Notes: generated by a model from the sequence alone, not told the origin. A stretch of DNA of 64,000 nucleotides from Pseudomonas sp. AOB-7 (GCF_003696305.1 NZ_RFFK01000004.1:310001-374000); one strand, 5' to 3'; shown: positions 1 through 9,448, counted from the stretch's first letter. Numbers and translations: made by a program.

Positions 1-1350
1 GAACACAGCCTGCGCGACTATTTCGGCAGCCTGCGCCAGCGGCGCCAGGACACCGAGTTCATGCCCGAGGTGGAAGGCGCCATCCTCGAGGATTCGCCCT
101 GGCTGACCCGCGCCACCGTCTGGGCGGTCAGCGCCTGCCTGCTCGCCGCGCTGCTCTGGGCGCATTTCGCGGTGCTCGAGGAGGTCACCACCGGCGAGGG
201 CAAGGCGATTCCCTCGAGCAAGGTGCAGGTGATCCAGAACCTCGAAGGCGGCATCGTCAGCGAGATCTTCGTGCGCGAGGGCCAGGTGGTGAACAAGGGC
301 GACGTGCTGCTGCGCCTGGACGACACCCGCTTCCTCTCCAACCGCGGCGAGACCGAAGCCGATCGCCTGGCGCTGATCGCCCGCCTCGAACGCCTCAGCG
401 CCGAGGCCGAGGGCCGCGAACCGCAGCTGCCCGAGGAGATCACCCGCGACGCGCCGCAGCTGGCCGAAGACCAGCTGGCGCTGTACCACTCGCGCCAGCA
501 GCGCCTGAAAAGCGAGCAGCGCACCCTCGGCGAACAGCTGCGGCAGAAGGAGCAGGAGCTGGCCGAATTCCGCTCCAAGGCCCAGCAGTACCGTTCCAGC
601 CTCGGCCTGCTGCAGCAGGAGCTGAACATGTCGCAGCCGCTGGTAGCCTCCGGGGCGATTTCCGAGGTCGAGGTGCTGCGTCTGCGCCGCAGCGTAGTCG
701 AGGTGCGCGGCTCGCTGGAGGCGACCAACCTGGCCATTCCCCGCGCCGAGGCGGCGATGAGCGAGATCAGGAGCAAGATGGAGGAGTCCGAGCTGAGCTT
801 CCGCGCCGAGGCGTTCAAGGAGCTCAACGAGCTGCGCACCGAACTGCAGAAGATCACCGCCACCAGCGTCGCCATCCAGGACAAGGTCACTCGCACTACC
901 GTCGTGTCGCCGGTGCGCGGGGTGATCAAGCAGCTCAAGGTCAACACCATCGGCGGCGTGGTGCAGCCGGGCAACGACATGCTGGAGATCGTGCCGCTGG
1001 ACGACAGCCTGCTGATCGAGGCCAAGGTGCGCCCGCAGGACGTGGCCTTCCTGCATCCCGGGCAGAAGGCCATGGTCAAGTTCAGCGCCTACGACTACAC
1101 CATCTACGGCGGGCTCAAGGCCAACCTTGAGCTGATCAGCGCCGACACCATCACCGACGAGGAAGGCAACAGCTTCTACCTGATCCAGGTGCGCACCGAC
1201 AAAAGCCACCTGGGCAGCGAGGACAATCCGCTGCTGATCATCCCCGGCATGGTTGCCACGGTGGACATCATCACCGGCGAGAAGAGCGTGCTGGCCTACC
1301 TGCTCAAGCCGGTGCTCAAGGCCCGCTCCGAGGCCATGCGCGAACGTTGA
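1..1350 (+). CDS. lapC: HlyD-family type I secretion membrane fusion protein, LapC-like (5' truncated)
   Basis: The frame is open from the first base of the window, so the gene starts upstream; the first in-window ATG (61) is probably internal. The product is the periplasmic adaptor that links an inner-membrane ABC exporter to a TolC-type outer-membrane pore. Visible parts are one N-terminal membrane helix (around WAVSACLLAALLWAHFAVL), a biotinyl-lipoyl-like half (QVIQNLEGGIVSEIFVREG), a long Glu/Gln/Arg-rich coiled coil, and the closing lipoyl half with the motif TTVVSPVRGVIKQL. The C-terminus ends in a short Arg-rich tail. The sequence closely resembles Pseudomonas LapC, which exports the large adhesin LapA; the ABC and adhesin genes would be outside the window. 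The family identity is firm, and the LapC assignment is by resemblance from memory. Confidence 0.85.
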   Translation, partial: EHSLRDYFGSLRQRRQDTEFMPEVEGAILEDSPWLTRATVWAVSACLLAALLWAHFAVLEEVTTGEGKAIPSSKVQVIQNLEGGIVSEIFVREGQVVNKGDVLLRLDDTRFLSNRGETEADRLALIARLERLSAEAEGREPQLPEEITRDAPQLAEDQLALYHSRQQRLKSEQRTLGEQLRQKEQELAEFRSKAQQYRSSLGLLQQELNMSQPLVASGAISEVEVLRLRRSVVEVRGSLEATNLAIPRAEAAMSEIRSKMEESELSFRAEAFKELNELRTELQKITATSVAIQDKVTRTTVVSPVRGVIKQLKVNTIGGVVQPGNDMLEIVPLDDSLLIEAKVRPQDVAFLHPGQKAMVKFSAYDYTIYGGLKANLELISADTITDEEGNSFYLIQVRTDKSHLGSEDNPLLIIPGMVATVDIITGEKSVLAYLLKPVLKARSEAMRER

Positions 1351-1486
1351 TCGAACACCCCGCAAGAGCCGGGGGGACGCCCAGTCATTGCCGGCGATGC
1401 CTTGCGATTTCCGGGATCGTGACGTATCGCTGGCAAGCCCGCTCTTGCAGGCAGCGAGTGCCTGCTGGGTTCCCGCCACGCAACGC

Positions 1487-2095
1487 CTACGACTGGCGGC
1501 CGCCCTGCCCGTGATTGCGGCGAAAGGTCTCCTCGCCCATCGCCGCGATCTGCCCCTCGATCAGCGCTTCGAACGGCCGCAGCAGCGCCGCGAAACTGCA
1601 CGGAGCCTCCAGCACATCCAGCGCCGTGGCAATCGCCTCGATGGTCGACAGCGCCCCCTCGGCCGGCGCCTTGCGCAGGCGGTAGCGCGATTGCGCCCCG
1701 GCCGGCAGGGCGACCCGCGGCAAGCTCGCCAGCGCCGGGTTCAGGTGCAGCAGCTTGCGCGCCTTGCGCCAGGTGCCATCGGGCACCACCAGCAACAGCG
1801 GCAGCTCGCCCTGCGTTTGGGCGGTCAGTTCGACGGCCTCCTCGCCAGGGAACAGCAGGCAGGCGCGGTAGCCCGGTTGCGCCAGGAGCTGCGGCAATTC
1901 TCCGAAGGTCTCGCCCACCCGCAGCTCGGCGTTGCGCAGGCCCAGGGCGGCCAGCCGCGCGGTATTCAGGGCGTGCGCGGTTTCGCTGGGGTGCTGCAGG
2001 ATCAGCAGGCGGGTGCGGCTATCGAGTGCGGGGATCAGCACACACAGGCAATGGCCGAGCGGGCGCAGGCAGCGGGGGCAGGTCGGACGAGGCAT
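1487..2095 (-). CDS. DTW-domain tRNA-uridine aminocarboxypropyltransferase
   Basis: A 202-aa DTW-domain protein. Family members transfer the 3-amino-3-carboxypropyl group from S-adenosylmethionine to uridine in tRNA (acp3U; TapT/YfiP type). The N-terminus has a zinc-binding-like cysteine cluster (CPRCLRPLGHCLC), and the signature is visible as VVPDGTWRKARKLL. I chose the ATG at 2095 (MPRPTCP...) rather than the earlier start at 2134, because family members begin directly before the cysteine cluster. It stands alone between lapC and a REP element. Confidence 0.85.
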   Translation of the reverse strand: MPRPTCPRCLRPLGHCLCVLIPALDSRTRLLILQHPSETAHALNTARLAALGLRNAELRVGETFGELPQLLAQPGYRACLLFPGEEAVELTAQTQGELPLLLVVPDGTWRKARKLLHLNPALASLPRVALPAGAQSRYRLRKAPAEGALSTIEAIATALDVLEAPCSFAALLRPFEALIEGQIAAMGEETFRRNHGQGGRQS

Positions 2096-2141
2096 GCCGC
2101 GCAGTGTGCCACGAAGCGCGGCGCCAGGCAGCACAGGCGCC

Positions 2142-2189
2142 TAGCCCGGATGCAATTCGGGGAAGAGTCGGCGGGTTGCACCCGGGCTA
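2142..2189. repeat. REP-like palindromic repeat
   Basis: Inverted repeat with arms TAGCCCGGATGCAA (2142-2155) and TTGCACCCGGGCTA (2176-2189) in the gap between the DTW gene and the chemoreceptor gene. The same core recurs at 9181, 9496 and 12361, which identifies a dispersed Pseudomonas REP family. The rest of the 2096-2270 gap shows no gene. Confidence 0.75.
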
Positions 2190-2270
2190 CCAGACGCCGA
2201 CTCCGGCAGGCGGGCCCGGGGTGGACAGCGCTTCGCGGTTTTCCACCCCAGGGCATCGCCCAATCCCGCT

Positions 2271-3836
2271 TCAGCGGTTGAAACGCTCCGCCAGGCTGTG
2301 CAGGTAGTCGGCCATCTGTTCCAACTCGCGGCTGATTTCCGCGCCCTGGTGCGCCTGCCCGGCACTGTGGTCGGAGAGCTGGGCAATGCGGGTGATCTGC
2401 CGGCTGATGTCCTCGGCGACATGGCTCTGCTGCTCGGACGCCGCCGCCATCTGCTGGCTCATGCCGGTGATGCGCGTCACCGCCGCGCTGATGCCTTCCA
2501 GCGCATCGCGTACCGACTCCACGCTCTGCATGCTGCCGCGCGAGATGTCCTCGCCCTTGCCGGCGGTGACCACCGCGCGCTCGGCGCCGGCGCGCAGGTC
2601 GGCGATGATCTGGTGGATCTGCTCGGTGGACTGGCGGGTGCGCGAAGCCAGCGAGCGCACCTCGTCGGCCACCACGGCGAAGCCCCTGCCCTGCTCGCCG
2701 GCGCGCGCCGCCTCGATGGCGGCGTTGAGCGCCAGCAGGTTGGTCTGCTCGGCGATCGAGGTGATCACGTCGGCGACGCTGCCGATGGACTGGGTGGAGT
2801 TGGCCAGCTCGTTGACCGCCTGGCCGATATCGGTCACCGCCTGGGCCATGTGGCGCATGGCGTCCAGGCTGCCGACCGCCAGTTGGCGCCCTTCCTTGGC
2901 CAGGCGGTCGGCCTCCTCGGCGGCGTGCGAGGTGCTCTGCACGTTGTGCGTCACCTCCTGGATGGTCGCCGCCATCTGGTTGATGGCGGTGGCCGACTGG
3001 TCCGTCTCGGCGCGCTGCTGGTCGAGCAGCGCGGCGCCGGAGCGCGACAGCTCGGCGGACTGCGCGGCGCGCTTCTTGACGTTGACCCCGGCATCCTCCA
3101 GGCGCGTCAAGGCGGTCTGCAGGCGCGCCTCCTCGCTGATCATGGCCATGTCCAGCAACGCCTGGGCGCCGCGGTTGTCGCTGTAGGTCAGCGCCACCAG
3201 AGCGCTGGTGAAGGCCTTGGGGTGTTCGTCCAGGGTGCGGCGGATCAGCTGGCGGGTGCGGTACAGCTGGTAGGAGCCCAGGGCGAACAGGGCGGCGAGG
3301 ATAAAGCCCAGCAGCCAAGGCCCGCTGAGCAGCCAGTGCGCGCCGAGAATCAGCAGGCCGGCGAGGATCAGCGGCCAGGAGCGCAGCAGGTCGTAGGTCC
3401 AGGATTCCAGCTTGGGCACCGGCGGCTTGCCGGCGCGCAGCCGCGCGTAGAGCGCCTCGGCACGGCGCTTCTGCGCCTCGCTCGGCAGCGAGCGCACCGA
3501 CTCGTAGCCGGCCATGCGGCCGTTCTCGTAGATTGGCGTGACATAGGCGCTGACCCAGTAGAAATCGCCGTTTTTCGCACGGTTCTTGACGATGCCCATC
3601 CAGGGCTTGCCCTGCTTGATGGTGTCCCACATATGGCCGAACACCCCCGGTGGCATGTCCGGGTGACGCACCAGGTTGTGCGGCTGGCCGATCAGTTCCT
3701 CGCGGGTGAAGCCGCTGATCTCGACGAAGGCATCGTTGCAGTAGGTGATCTTGCTGTTGAGGTCGGTGGTGGAGATCAGGCGTTCGTCGGCGGGAAAGGT
3801 CCTTTCCCGCTGGGTGATCGGCAGATTCTGGCGCAT
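2271..3836 (-). CDS. aer: Aer-like PAS-domain methyl-accepting chemotaxis protein
   Basis: A 521-aa energy/oxygen-taxis receptor. An N-terminal PAS domain covers about residues 10-115 and carries the Aer hallmarks [14 protein letters not shown] and [14 protein letters not shown] hydrophobic hairpin around 160-205 is the membrane anchor, with no periplasmic sensor domain. The C-terminal half is a standard MCP signalling domain with the hairpin tip [19 protein letters not shown]. Aer proteins sense redox through FAD in the PAS domain and signal to CheA/CheW. In P. aeruginosa the gene next to gbuR encodes the different PAS-MCP BdlA (from memory); this protein has only one PAS domain and resembles Aer more, so it is not called bdlA. 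Confidence 0.85.
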   Translation of the reverse strand: MRQNLPITQRERTFPADERLISTTDLNSKITYCNDAFVEISGFTREELIGQPHNLVRHPDMPPGVFGHMWDTIKQGKPWMGIVKNRAKNGDFYWVSAYVTPIYENGRMAGYESVRSLPSEAQKRRAEALYARLRAGKPPVPKLESWTYDLLRSWPLILAGLLILGAHWLLSGPWLLGFILAALFALGSYQLYRTRQLIRRTLDEHPKAFTSALVALTYSDNRGAQALLDMAMISEEARLQTALTRLEDAGVNVKKRAAQSAELSRSGAALLDQQRAETDQSATAINQMAATIQEVTHNVQSTSHAAEEADRLAKEGRQLAVGSLDAMRHMAQAVTDIGQAVNELANSTQSIGSVADVITSIAEQTNLLALNAAIEAARAGEQGRGFAVVADEVRSLASRTRQSTEQIHQIIADLRAGAERAVVTAGKGEDISRGSMQSVESVRDALEGISAAVTRITGMSQQMAAASEQQSHVAEDISRQITRIAQLSDHSAGQAHQGAEISRELEQMADYLHSLAERFNR

Positions 3837-3956
3837 CGAGGCATCCCTGTTCGAGTCGTGGGGGTGGAACAGAACTGTGATTAAGTACTAGCACAGGGCA
3901 ATCACGGCGCCAGGCGCCGCCATTGAGCATGGCAAAGATAATCGGGCGACCCTGTT

Positions 3957-4850
3957 TCAGGTCTGGTTCAATTGCGTCTTGAGCAGGTCGCGGAAGGTCT
4001 GGATCAGCGGCTCGCGCGAGCGGCCGCGGCGCAGGATCAGCGAGAACGGCGCCTGGTAGCCGAAGGTGGTGGGCAGCAGCACCCTGAGCCGCTGTTGCTC
4101 GACCCAGGGCTGCGCGTAATGCTCCGGCAGGTAGCCGATATAGGCGCCGGACAGCACCAGGATCAGCTGCGCCTCCATCGACTCCACCGTCGCCGCGCTG
4201 TGTTTGAAGCCGTGCCGCGCCAGCTCCGCCTGGCTCCAGTAGCCGCGGCCGACCATGCGCTGCTGGGTGATCACCTCGGCGGGGATGCGCCGCTGCTCGT
4301 ACAGCGAATGCCGCTCGCTGCAGTACAGCCAGTGCTGCTCGCGGTACAGCGGCTGATAGACCATGCCGTTCATCCGCGTGGAGAAGGCGCCGATGGCCAG
4401 GTCCAGGCGGTTGTCGAGCACCGCCAGCTGCAGCTCGTAGGGGCTCATCACCGACAGGTGCAGGTGCACGCCCGGATGTTCCTGGCTGTAGGCGCCGATC
4501 ACCTCGGCCAACGGCAGCGCCGGATCGCTCACCGTGGAATCCAGCACGCCGAGATTGAGGGTACCGCGCAACTCGCCCTTGAGCGCGGCGGAGTAGCGTT
4601 CGAAGCCCTCCAGCTCGCCGAGCAGGCGCAGGGTTTCTTGATGGAACAGCTCGCCCTTGCTGGTCAGGCTGAAACCGCCGCGGCCGCGGTGGCAGAGCAC
4701 CAGGCCGAGTTGCGTCTCCAGCTGGCTCATATAGGTGCTGATGGCCGAGGTGGACAGGTTCAGCTCCTGCTGCGCGGCGGCGAAGCCCTGGTGACGCACC
4801 ACGCAGGCGAAGATGCGCAGCAGCTTGAGATCGGGCAGTTGGCTGGTCAT
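3957..4850 (-). CDS. gbuR: LysR-family regulator GbuR of guanidinobutyrate catabolism
   Basis: A 297-aa LysR-type regulator with an N-terminal winged helix-turn-helix (LKLLRIFACVVRHQGFAAAQ, then LNLSTSAISTYMSQLE) and a periplasmic-binding-like effector domain. It is divergent from gbuA, the arrangement in P. aeruginosa, where GbuR activates gbuA in response to 4-guanidinobutyrate. I chose the ATG at 4850 (MTSQLPDLKL), because an upstream in-frame start at 4892 would lie inside a perfect palindrome. The 172-bp divergent region holds a strong inverted repeat at 4908-4933 that is a good candidate operator. The effector is inferred from the neighbour gene. Confidence 0.85.
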   Translation of the reverse strand: MTSQLPDLKLLRIFACVVRHQGFAAAQQELNLSTSAISTYMSQLETQLGLVLCHRGRGGFSLTSKGELFHQETLRLLGELEGFERYSAALKGELRGTLNLGVLDSTVSDPALPLAEVIGAYSQEHPGVHLHLSVMSPYELQLAVLDNRLDLAIGAFSTRMNGMVYQPLYREQHWLYCSERHSLYEQRRIPAEVITQQRMVGRGYWSQAELARHGFKHSAATVESMEAQLILVLSGAYIGYLPEHYAQPWVEQQRLRVLLPTTFGYQAPFSLILRRGRSREPLIQTFRDLLKTQLNQT

Positions 4851-4872
4851 GGTGTTCTCGTCGGCGGTGGAG

Positions 4873-4894
4873 CAGTGGTGCGCGCGCACCACTG
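4873..4894. promoter_or_regulatory. 22-bp perfect palindrome in the gbuR leader
   Basis: A perfect 22-bp palindrome with outer arms CAGTGGTG and CACCACTG around an alternating CG centre, placed 22 bp upstream of the gbuR start codon. It could be a dimer-binding site or, in the gbuR transcript, a strong hairpin. Confidence 0.6.
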
Positions 4895-4907
4895 TATCCC
4901 GTCGCCT

Positions 4908-4933
4908 CTTAGTTTAGAAATCTCTGAACTAAG
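4908..4933. promoter_or_regulatory. Candidate GbuR operator between gbuR and gbuA
   Basis: Two 11-bp arms, CTTAGTTTAGA and TCTGAACTAAG, form an inverted repeat with one mismatch and a 4-bp centre (AATC). It is AT-rich in a GC-rich background and contains the T-N11-A geometry typical of LysR-type sites, midway between the divergent starts. Confidence 0.6.
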
Positions 4934-5022
4934 TTTTTGCCCCTGCCGATTTTTCCCGGGGCGGCGCTGACCAAGAATCCGCCCAACGATTCCTACAACC
5001 ACAACAACCGTGAGGCCTTCCC

Positions 5023-5982
5023 ATGGACAAGGTTTTTCATCAGCCCCTGGGCGGCAACGAAATGCCCCGTTTCGGCGGCATCGCCACCATGATGCGCCTG
5101 CCGCATATCCAGAAGATCGAAGAGAAACGTGAGCTCGACGTCGCCTTTGTCGGCGTGCCGCTGGACATCGGCACCTCGCTGCGCTCCGGCACCCGCTTCG
5201 GCCCGCGCGAGATTCGCGCCCAGTCGGTGATGATCCGCCCCTACAACATGGCCACCGGTGCCGCCCCCTTCGATTCGCTGAACGTGGCCGATATCGGCGA
5301 CGTGGCGATCAACACCTTCAACATGGCCGAAGCCGTGCGCATCATCGAGGAGTCCTACGACGAGATCCTCGAGTACGGCATCAAGCCGCTGACCCTGGGC
5401 GGCGACCACACCATCACCCTGCCGATCCTGCGCGCCATCCACAAGAAGCACGGCAAGGTCGGCCTGGTGCATATCGACGCCCACGCCGATGTGAACGATG
5501 AGATGTTCGGCGAGAAGATCGCCCACGGCACCACCTTCCGCCGCGCCGTCGAGGAAGGCCTGCTGGACTGCGACCGCGTGGTGCAGATCGGCCTGCGCGC
5601 CCAGGGCTACACCGCCGAGGACTTCAACTGGAGCCGCAAGCAGGGCTTTCGCGTGGTGCAGGCCGAGGAGTGCTGGCACAAGTCGCTGGAGCCCTTGATG
5701 GCCGAGGTGCGCGAGAAGGTCGGCGGCGGCCCGGTGTACCTGAGTTTCGACATCGATGGCATCGACCCGGCCTGGGCGCCCGGCACCGGCACCCCGGAAA
5801 TCGGCGGGCTGACCACCATCCAGGCGATGGAGATCATCCGCGGCTGCCAGGGTCTGGACCTGGTCGGCGGCGACCTGGTGGAGGTCTCCCCACCCTACGA
5901 CACCACCGGCAACACCTCGCTGCTCGGCGCCAACCTGCTCTACGAAATGCTGTGTGTGCTTCCGGGGGTTCAGCGCCGCTGA
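5023..5982 (+). CDS. gbuA: 4-guanidinobutyrase (ureohydrolase family)
   Basis: A 319-aa arginase/agmatinase-family enzyme that hydrolyses 4-guanidinobutyrate to 4-aminobutyrate and urea. The dinuclear manganese motifs are intact: GGDHT, DAHADVND and SFDIDGIDP. The sequence is almost colinear with P. aeruginosa GbuA (same length, same MDK-FHQPLGGNEMPRFGG start and NTSLLGANLLYEMLCVLPG end), which separates it from agmatinase SpeB. It diverges from gbuR and is followed 78 bp later by a YjiH-family gene and then a ThDP decarboxylase that could supply its substrate from 2-ketoarginine. Regulation is expected through GbuR. Confidence 0.92.
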   Translation: MDKVFHQPLGGNEMPRFGGIATMMRLPHIQKIEEKRELDVAFVGVPLDIGTSLRSGTRFGPREIRAQSVMIRPYNMATGAAPFDSLNVADIGDVAINTFNMAEAVRIIEESYDEILEYGIKPLTLGGDHTITLPILRAIHKKHGKVGLVHIDAHADVNDEMFGEKIAHGTTFRRAVEEGLLDCDRVVQIGLRAQGYTAEDFNWSRKQGFRVVQAEECWHKSLEPLMAEVREKVGGGPVYLSFDIDGIDPAWAPGTGTPEIGGLTTIQAMEIIRGCQGLDLVGGDLVEVSPPYDTTGNTSLLGANLLYEMLCVLPGVQRR

Positions 5983-6039
5983 CCGCCAGCTTTTATTGCT
6001 CCGTCCGGGTGCCCCGCGAGGCGCCCGGTACATCCTTAC

Positions 6040-6047
6040 AACAACAA
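6040..6047 (+). promoter_or_regulatory. Crc/Hfq-type CA motif upstream of the YjiH gene
   Basis: AACAACAA lies 13 nt before the ATG at 6061. It matches the AAnAAnAA motif that Hfq with Crc binds to block translation of catabolic mRNAs in Pseudomonas. Confidence 0.5.
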
Positions 6048-6060
6048 CTAGGGTGCCCAG

Positions 6061-7455
6061 ATGAATCGTGAAGAAGCCATGCCACTGCTGGACGACCAGC
6101 CACCGGCCGATACCTCCTACAACCTGCGTCAGCTGCTGATCTTCCTGATCCCCTCGCTGCTCGGCGTGCTGCTGTTCCTCACGCCCATCGTATACGAGGA
6201 AAAGGTCACCATCGGCCTGGGCGTGATGGCCGATGCGCTGAAGGCCGGCTTGAGCGACTGGTTGCCGGCCATCGCCACCGGCCTGCTGCTGTTCTCCGCC
6301 GCCGTCGGCCTGTTCGCCAGCCTGCTCAAGCCCAAGTGGCTCACCGAGCGCCACTCCCTCAACGAGATGTTCAATCTTAGCCCGCTATGGCTCGGCCTGC
6401 GCGTGCTCGGCGCGCTGTTCGCGGCCATGACCTTCTGGCAGTTCGGCCCGGAATGGATCTGGAACGCCAACACCGGCGGCGTGGTGCTGAAAGACCTGGC
6501 CCCGGTACTGATCACCTTCTTCCTGGTGGCCGGGCTGATCCTGCCGCTGCTCACCGACTACGGCCTGATGGAGTTCTGCGGCACCCTGGTGCGCAATGTG
6601 TTCCGCAAGGTCTTCGGCCTGCCCGGGCGCTCGGCCATCGACGCCATCGCCAGCTGGCTCGGTTCCGGCACGGTCGGCGTGCTGATCACCGCCCAGCAGT
6701 ACCAGAAGGGCTTCTACAGCGCGCGGGAAGCGGCGGTGATCGCCACCAACTTCTCCATCGCCTCGATCGCCTTCAGCCTGCTGATCACCAGCTTCATGAA
6801 GCTCGACCACCTGTTCGTGCCCTTCTACCTCACCGTGGTGGTCGCCGGCCTGGCCGCCGCCATCATCACCCCGCGCATCCCGCCGCTGTCGTGGAAGAAG
6901 GACGAGTACATGCCAGGCGTCGGCAAGCAGATCAAGGAAGACGTGCCAGCCGGCACCTCGCTGCTGCGCTGGGGCCTGGTTCAGGCGGTCAAACGCGCCA
7001 ACGCCAACCCCTCGCCGGCGCAGATGATCAAAGTCGGCGTGCACAACGTGGTGGACATCTGGCTCGGCCTGCTGCCGCTGGTGATGGCCATCGGCACGGT
7101 ATCCCTGGCGATTGCCGAGTTCACCCCGATCTTCAACTGGCTGTCCGCGCCCATCGTGCCGCTGCTCGAGCTGCTGCAACTGCCGGAAGCCGCCAAGGCC
7201 GCGCCGGCCATGCTGGTGGGTTTCGCCGACATGTTCCTGCCGGCGGTGCTGGGCAAGGGCATCGAGAGCGAACTGACCCGCTTCGTGGTGGCCTGCGTGT
7301 CGCTGACCCAGCTGATCTACATGTCCGAAGTCGGCGTGCTGATCATCAAGGCCAAGCTGCCGCTGAACATCCTCGAGCTGTTCATGATCTTCATCATCCG
7401 TACCCTGATCACCCTGCCGATCATCGCGCTGATGGCGCACTGGATAGTCGGTTAA
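6061..7455 (+). CDS. YjiH-family nucleoside-recognition-domain membrane protein (probable transporter)
   Basis: A 464-aa polytopic inner-membrane protein with about ten hydrophobic segments, beginning QLLIFLIPSLLGVLLFLTPI. It has the duplicated Gate/nucleoside-recognition layout of YjiH-like proteins (IDAIASWLGSGTVGVLIT in the first half, FADMFLPAVLG in the second). The family's substrate is not established. Its place between guanidinobutyrase and a 2-ketoarginine-type decarboxylase suggests uptake or export of a guanidino compound or amino acid; that is inference. A Crc-type motif sits directly upstream. Confidence 0.75.
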   Translation: MNREEAMPLLDDQPPADTSYNLRQLLIFLIPSLLGVLLFLTPIVYEEKVTIGLGVMADALKAGLSDWLPAIATGLLLFSAAVGLFASLLKPKWLTERHSLNEMFNLSPLWLGLRVLGALFAAMTFWQFGPEWIWNANTGGVVLKDLAPVLITFFLVAGLILPLLTDYGLMEFCGTLVRNVFRKVFGLPGRSAIDAIASWLGSGTVGVLITAQQYQKGFYSAREAAVIATNFSIASIAFSLLITSFMKLDHLFVPFYLTVVVAGLAAAIITPRIPPLSWKKDEYMPGVGKQIKEDVPAGTSLLRWGLVQAVKRANANPSPAQMIKVGVHNVVDIWLGLLPLVMAIGTVSLAIAEFTPIFNWLSAPIVPLLELLQLPEAAKAAPAMLVGFADMFLPAVLGKGIESELTRFVVACVSLTQLIYMSEVGVLIIKAKLPLNILELFMIFIIRTLITLPIIALMAHWIVG

Positions 7456-7466
7456 CAGTCCCGCAT

Positions 7467-7493
7467 GGCGGACATGCCAACGGCTTGTCCGCC
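7467..7493. terminator. Hairpin after the YjiH gene
   Basis: GGCGGACA and TGTCCGCC form an 8-bp stem with a 12-nt loop, 12 bp past the YjiH stop. There is no T-tract, so it may act as an mRNA 3'-stabilising hairpin or a partial terminator rather than a strong intrinsic one. Confidence 0.45.
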
Positions 7494-7572
7494 TCTGGGC
7501 GAGTGACGGTGGACCAGGCCGCGCCCTGTCCACCCTGCATAGCGCGATCAGCGCCATTGAAGGATTCTCAAC

Positions 7573-9174
7573 ATGACCACCTGCGGCGAATTTCTCGTCA
7601 AGCAACTGGAAGCCTGGGGCGTCGACACTGTGTTCGGCATCCCCGGCGTGCACACCGTGGAGCTGTACCGCGGCCTGCCGCATAGCGGCATTCGCCATAT
7701 CACCCCGCGCCACGAACAGGGCGCCGGCTTTATGGCCGACGGCTATGCGCGGGTGTCCGGCAAGCCGGGGGTGTGCTTCATCATCACCGGCCCGGGGATG
7801 ACCAATATCCTCACCGCCATGGGCCAGGCCTACGCCGATTCGATCCCCATGCTGGTGATCTCCAGCGTCAACGAGCGCGCGCGCCTCGGCCTGGGCAAGG
7901 GCTACCTGCACGAGCTGCCCAACCAGCGTGCCATGAGCGCCGGGGTCACCGCCTTCAGCCATACCCTGATGAGCGTCGAAGAGCTGCCCGGCGTCCTGGC
8001 CCGCGCCTTCGCCGTGTTCGAGGGCGAGCGTCCGCGGCCGGTGCATATCGAGCTGCCGCTGGACATCATCACCGCCGACGCCAGCCATATGCGCCTGGCG
8101 GCCAGGCCGCGGGTCGAGCGCCCGGCACCGAATCGCACGCTGATCCGCGACGCCGCCGCCCTGCTGAAGAACGCCCAGCGCCCGCTGCTGCTGCTCGGTG
8201 GCGGCTGCGTGGCCGCCCAGGCCGAGGCCCGCGCCCTGGCCGCCAGCCTGGACGCGCCGACCGCGCTGACCATCAACGCCAAGGGCCTGCTGCCGCCGAA
8301 TCATCCGCTGCTGCTGGGCAGCAACCAGTCGCTGCTGCCGGTGCGCCAGCTGGCGCTGGAGGCCGACGTGGTGCTGGCCATCGGCACCGAGCTGGGCGAG
8401 ACCGACTACGACGTGGTGTTCGACGGCAACTTCAAACTGGGCGGCGCGCTGATCCGCGTGGATATCGACGCCCAGCAGCTGCAACGCAACTTCGCCCCGC
8501 ACCTGGCGATCCAGGGCGACGCGCGCCTGGCCATGCGCATGCTGCTGGCCGAGCTCAACCCCTGCGAGCCCCGCGCCGACAGCCCCGGTGCCCGCCGCAC
8601 GGCCGCCGTGCAGGCGCAGCTGGCCGAGGATTTCGCTGGCTGGGGGCATTACCGTCAGCTGTTCGACACAGTGCTGGAGGTGCTGCCCGAGGCGCGCTTC
8701 GTCGGCGACTCGACGCAGACGGTGTACAGCGGCAACCACCTGGTAGAACTGGACGGCGCGCGGCGCTGGTTCAACGCCTCCACCGGCTACGGCACCCTGG
8801 GCTACGGCCTGCCGGCGGCCATCGGCGCCAAGCTGGCCGAGCCGGGCCGCCCGGTGATCAGCCTGATGGGCGATGGCGGCCTGCAGTTCACCCTGCCCGA
8901 GCTGGCCAGCGCGGTGGAGGCCGGCGTCGGCATCATCGTGCTGCTGTGGAACAACTCGGGCTACGGCGAGATCAAGCGCTATATGCAGCGCCGCGATATC
9001 GAACCGCTTGGCGTGGATATCTACACCCCGGACCTGCTGGCCATCGCCCGCGGCTTCGGCTGCGCCGCCGAACGCGCGCGCGATCACGCGCACCTGGCCG
9101 AGCTGCTGAGCACCGCGCCGAGCGACCGACCGCTGATCATCGAAGTGCTGGAGCAAGCGCCCTTCCATCCTTGA
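7573..9174 (+). CDS. ThDP-dependent decarboxylase, probable 5-guanidino-2-oxopentanoate (2-ketoarginine) decarboxylase
   Basis: A 533-aa acetolactate-synthase-fold enzyme: N-terminal pyrimidine-binding domain with the ThDP glutamate at residue 48 (PRHEQGAGFMADGYAR), central domain, and C-terminal pyrophosphate domain with GDGG followed by NNSGYGE. The family includes AruI, which converts 2-ketoarginine to 4-guanidinobutyraldehyde in the arginine transaminase pathway. Oxidation of that aldehyde gives the GbuA substrate, so the neighbourhood supports this activity. P. aeruginosa has a similar gene beside gbuA as well as aruI elsewhere (from memory), so this is the gbu-linked paralogue. The exact 2-oxo acid is inferred. 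Confidence 0.78.
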   Translation: MTTCGEFLVKQLEAWGVDTVFGIPGVHTVELYRGLPHSGIRHITPRHEQGAGFMADGYARVSGKPGVCFIITGPGMTNILTAMGQAYADSIPMLVISSVNERARLGLGKGYLHELPNQRAMSAGVTAFSHTLMSVEELPGVLARAFAVFEGERPRPVHIELPLDIITADASHMRLAARPRVERPAPNRTLIRDAAALLKNAQRPLLLLGGGCVAAQAEARALAASLDAPTALTINAKGLLPPNHPLLLGSNQSLLPVRQLALEADVVLAIGTELGETDYDVVFDGNFKLGGALIRVDIDAQQLQRNFAPHLAIQGDARLAMRMLLAELNPCEPRADSPGARRTAAVQAQLAEDFAGWGHYRQLFDTVLEVLPEARFVGDSTQTVYSGNHLVELDGARRWFNASTGYGTLGYGLPAAIGAKLAEPGRPVISLMGDGGLQFTLPELASAVEAGVGIIVLLWNNSGYGEIKRYMQRRDIEPLGVDIYTPDLLAIARGFGCAAERARDHAHLAELLSTAPSDRPLIIEVLEQAPFHP

Positions 9175-9180
9175 ACCACC

Positions 9181-9209
9181 CCGTAGCCCGGATGCAATCC
9201 GGGCTACGG
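9181..9209. repeat. REP-like perfect hairpin
   Basis: CCGTAGCCCGGAT and ATCCGGGCTACGG form a perfect 13-bp stem around GCA, immediately after the decarboxylase stop. It may also serve as a 3' mRNA stabiliser. Confidence 0.8.
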
Positions 9210-9448
9210 CCATCAGCACAAGAACCGACGACGGCACCATCGCCCTCTAGCCGGGCCCCAGCCTGGTGGTCACGGGCATCCTCATCTGCGGCTGTCAGCG
9301 TTCGTCCTAACCGACAGCTTCGCCACTGGGTGCCGTTGCCGCGGGCGCAGCAGGCCTGACGCAGCCCCCGTATGAACCAGCTGGTGACCTCCACGGATGG
9401 AGGAAATGCGGCAAGCCAACTGGAGCGGTGGCTGCCATCCTTCACCGA

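Noticed and set aside
2271..3836. Calling the PAS chemoreceptor next to gbuR bdlA
   Set aside because: BdlA has two PAS domains and no membrane anchor; this protein has one PAS domain, an anchor and Aer-specific motifs.
6385..9240. 951-codon open frame on the minus strand
   Set aside because: Antisense to the YjiH and decarboxylase genes; low-complexity His/Gln/Gly composition and no domain.
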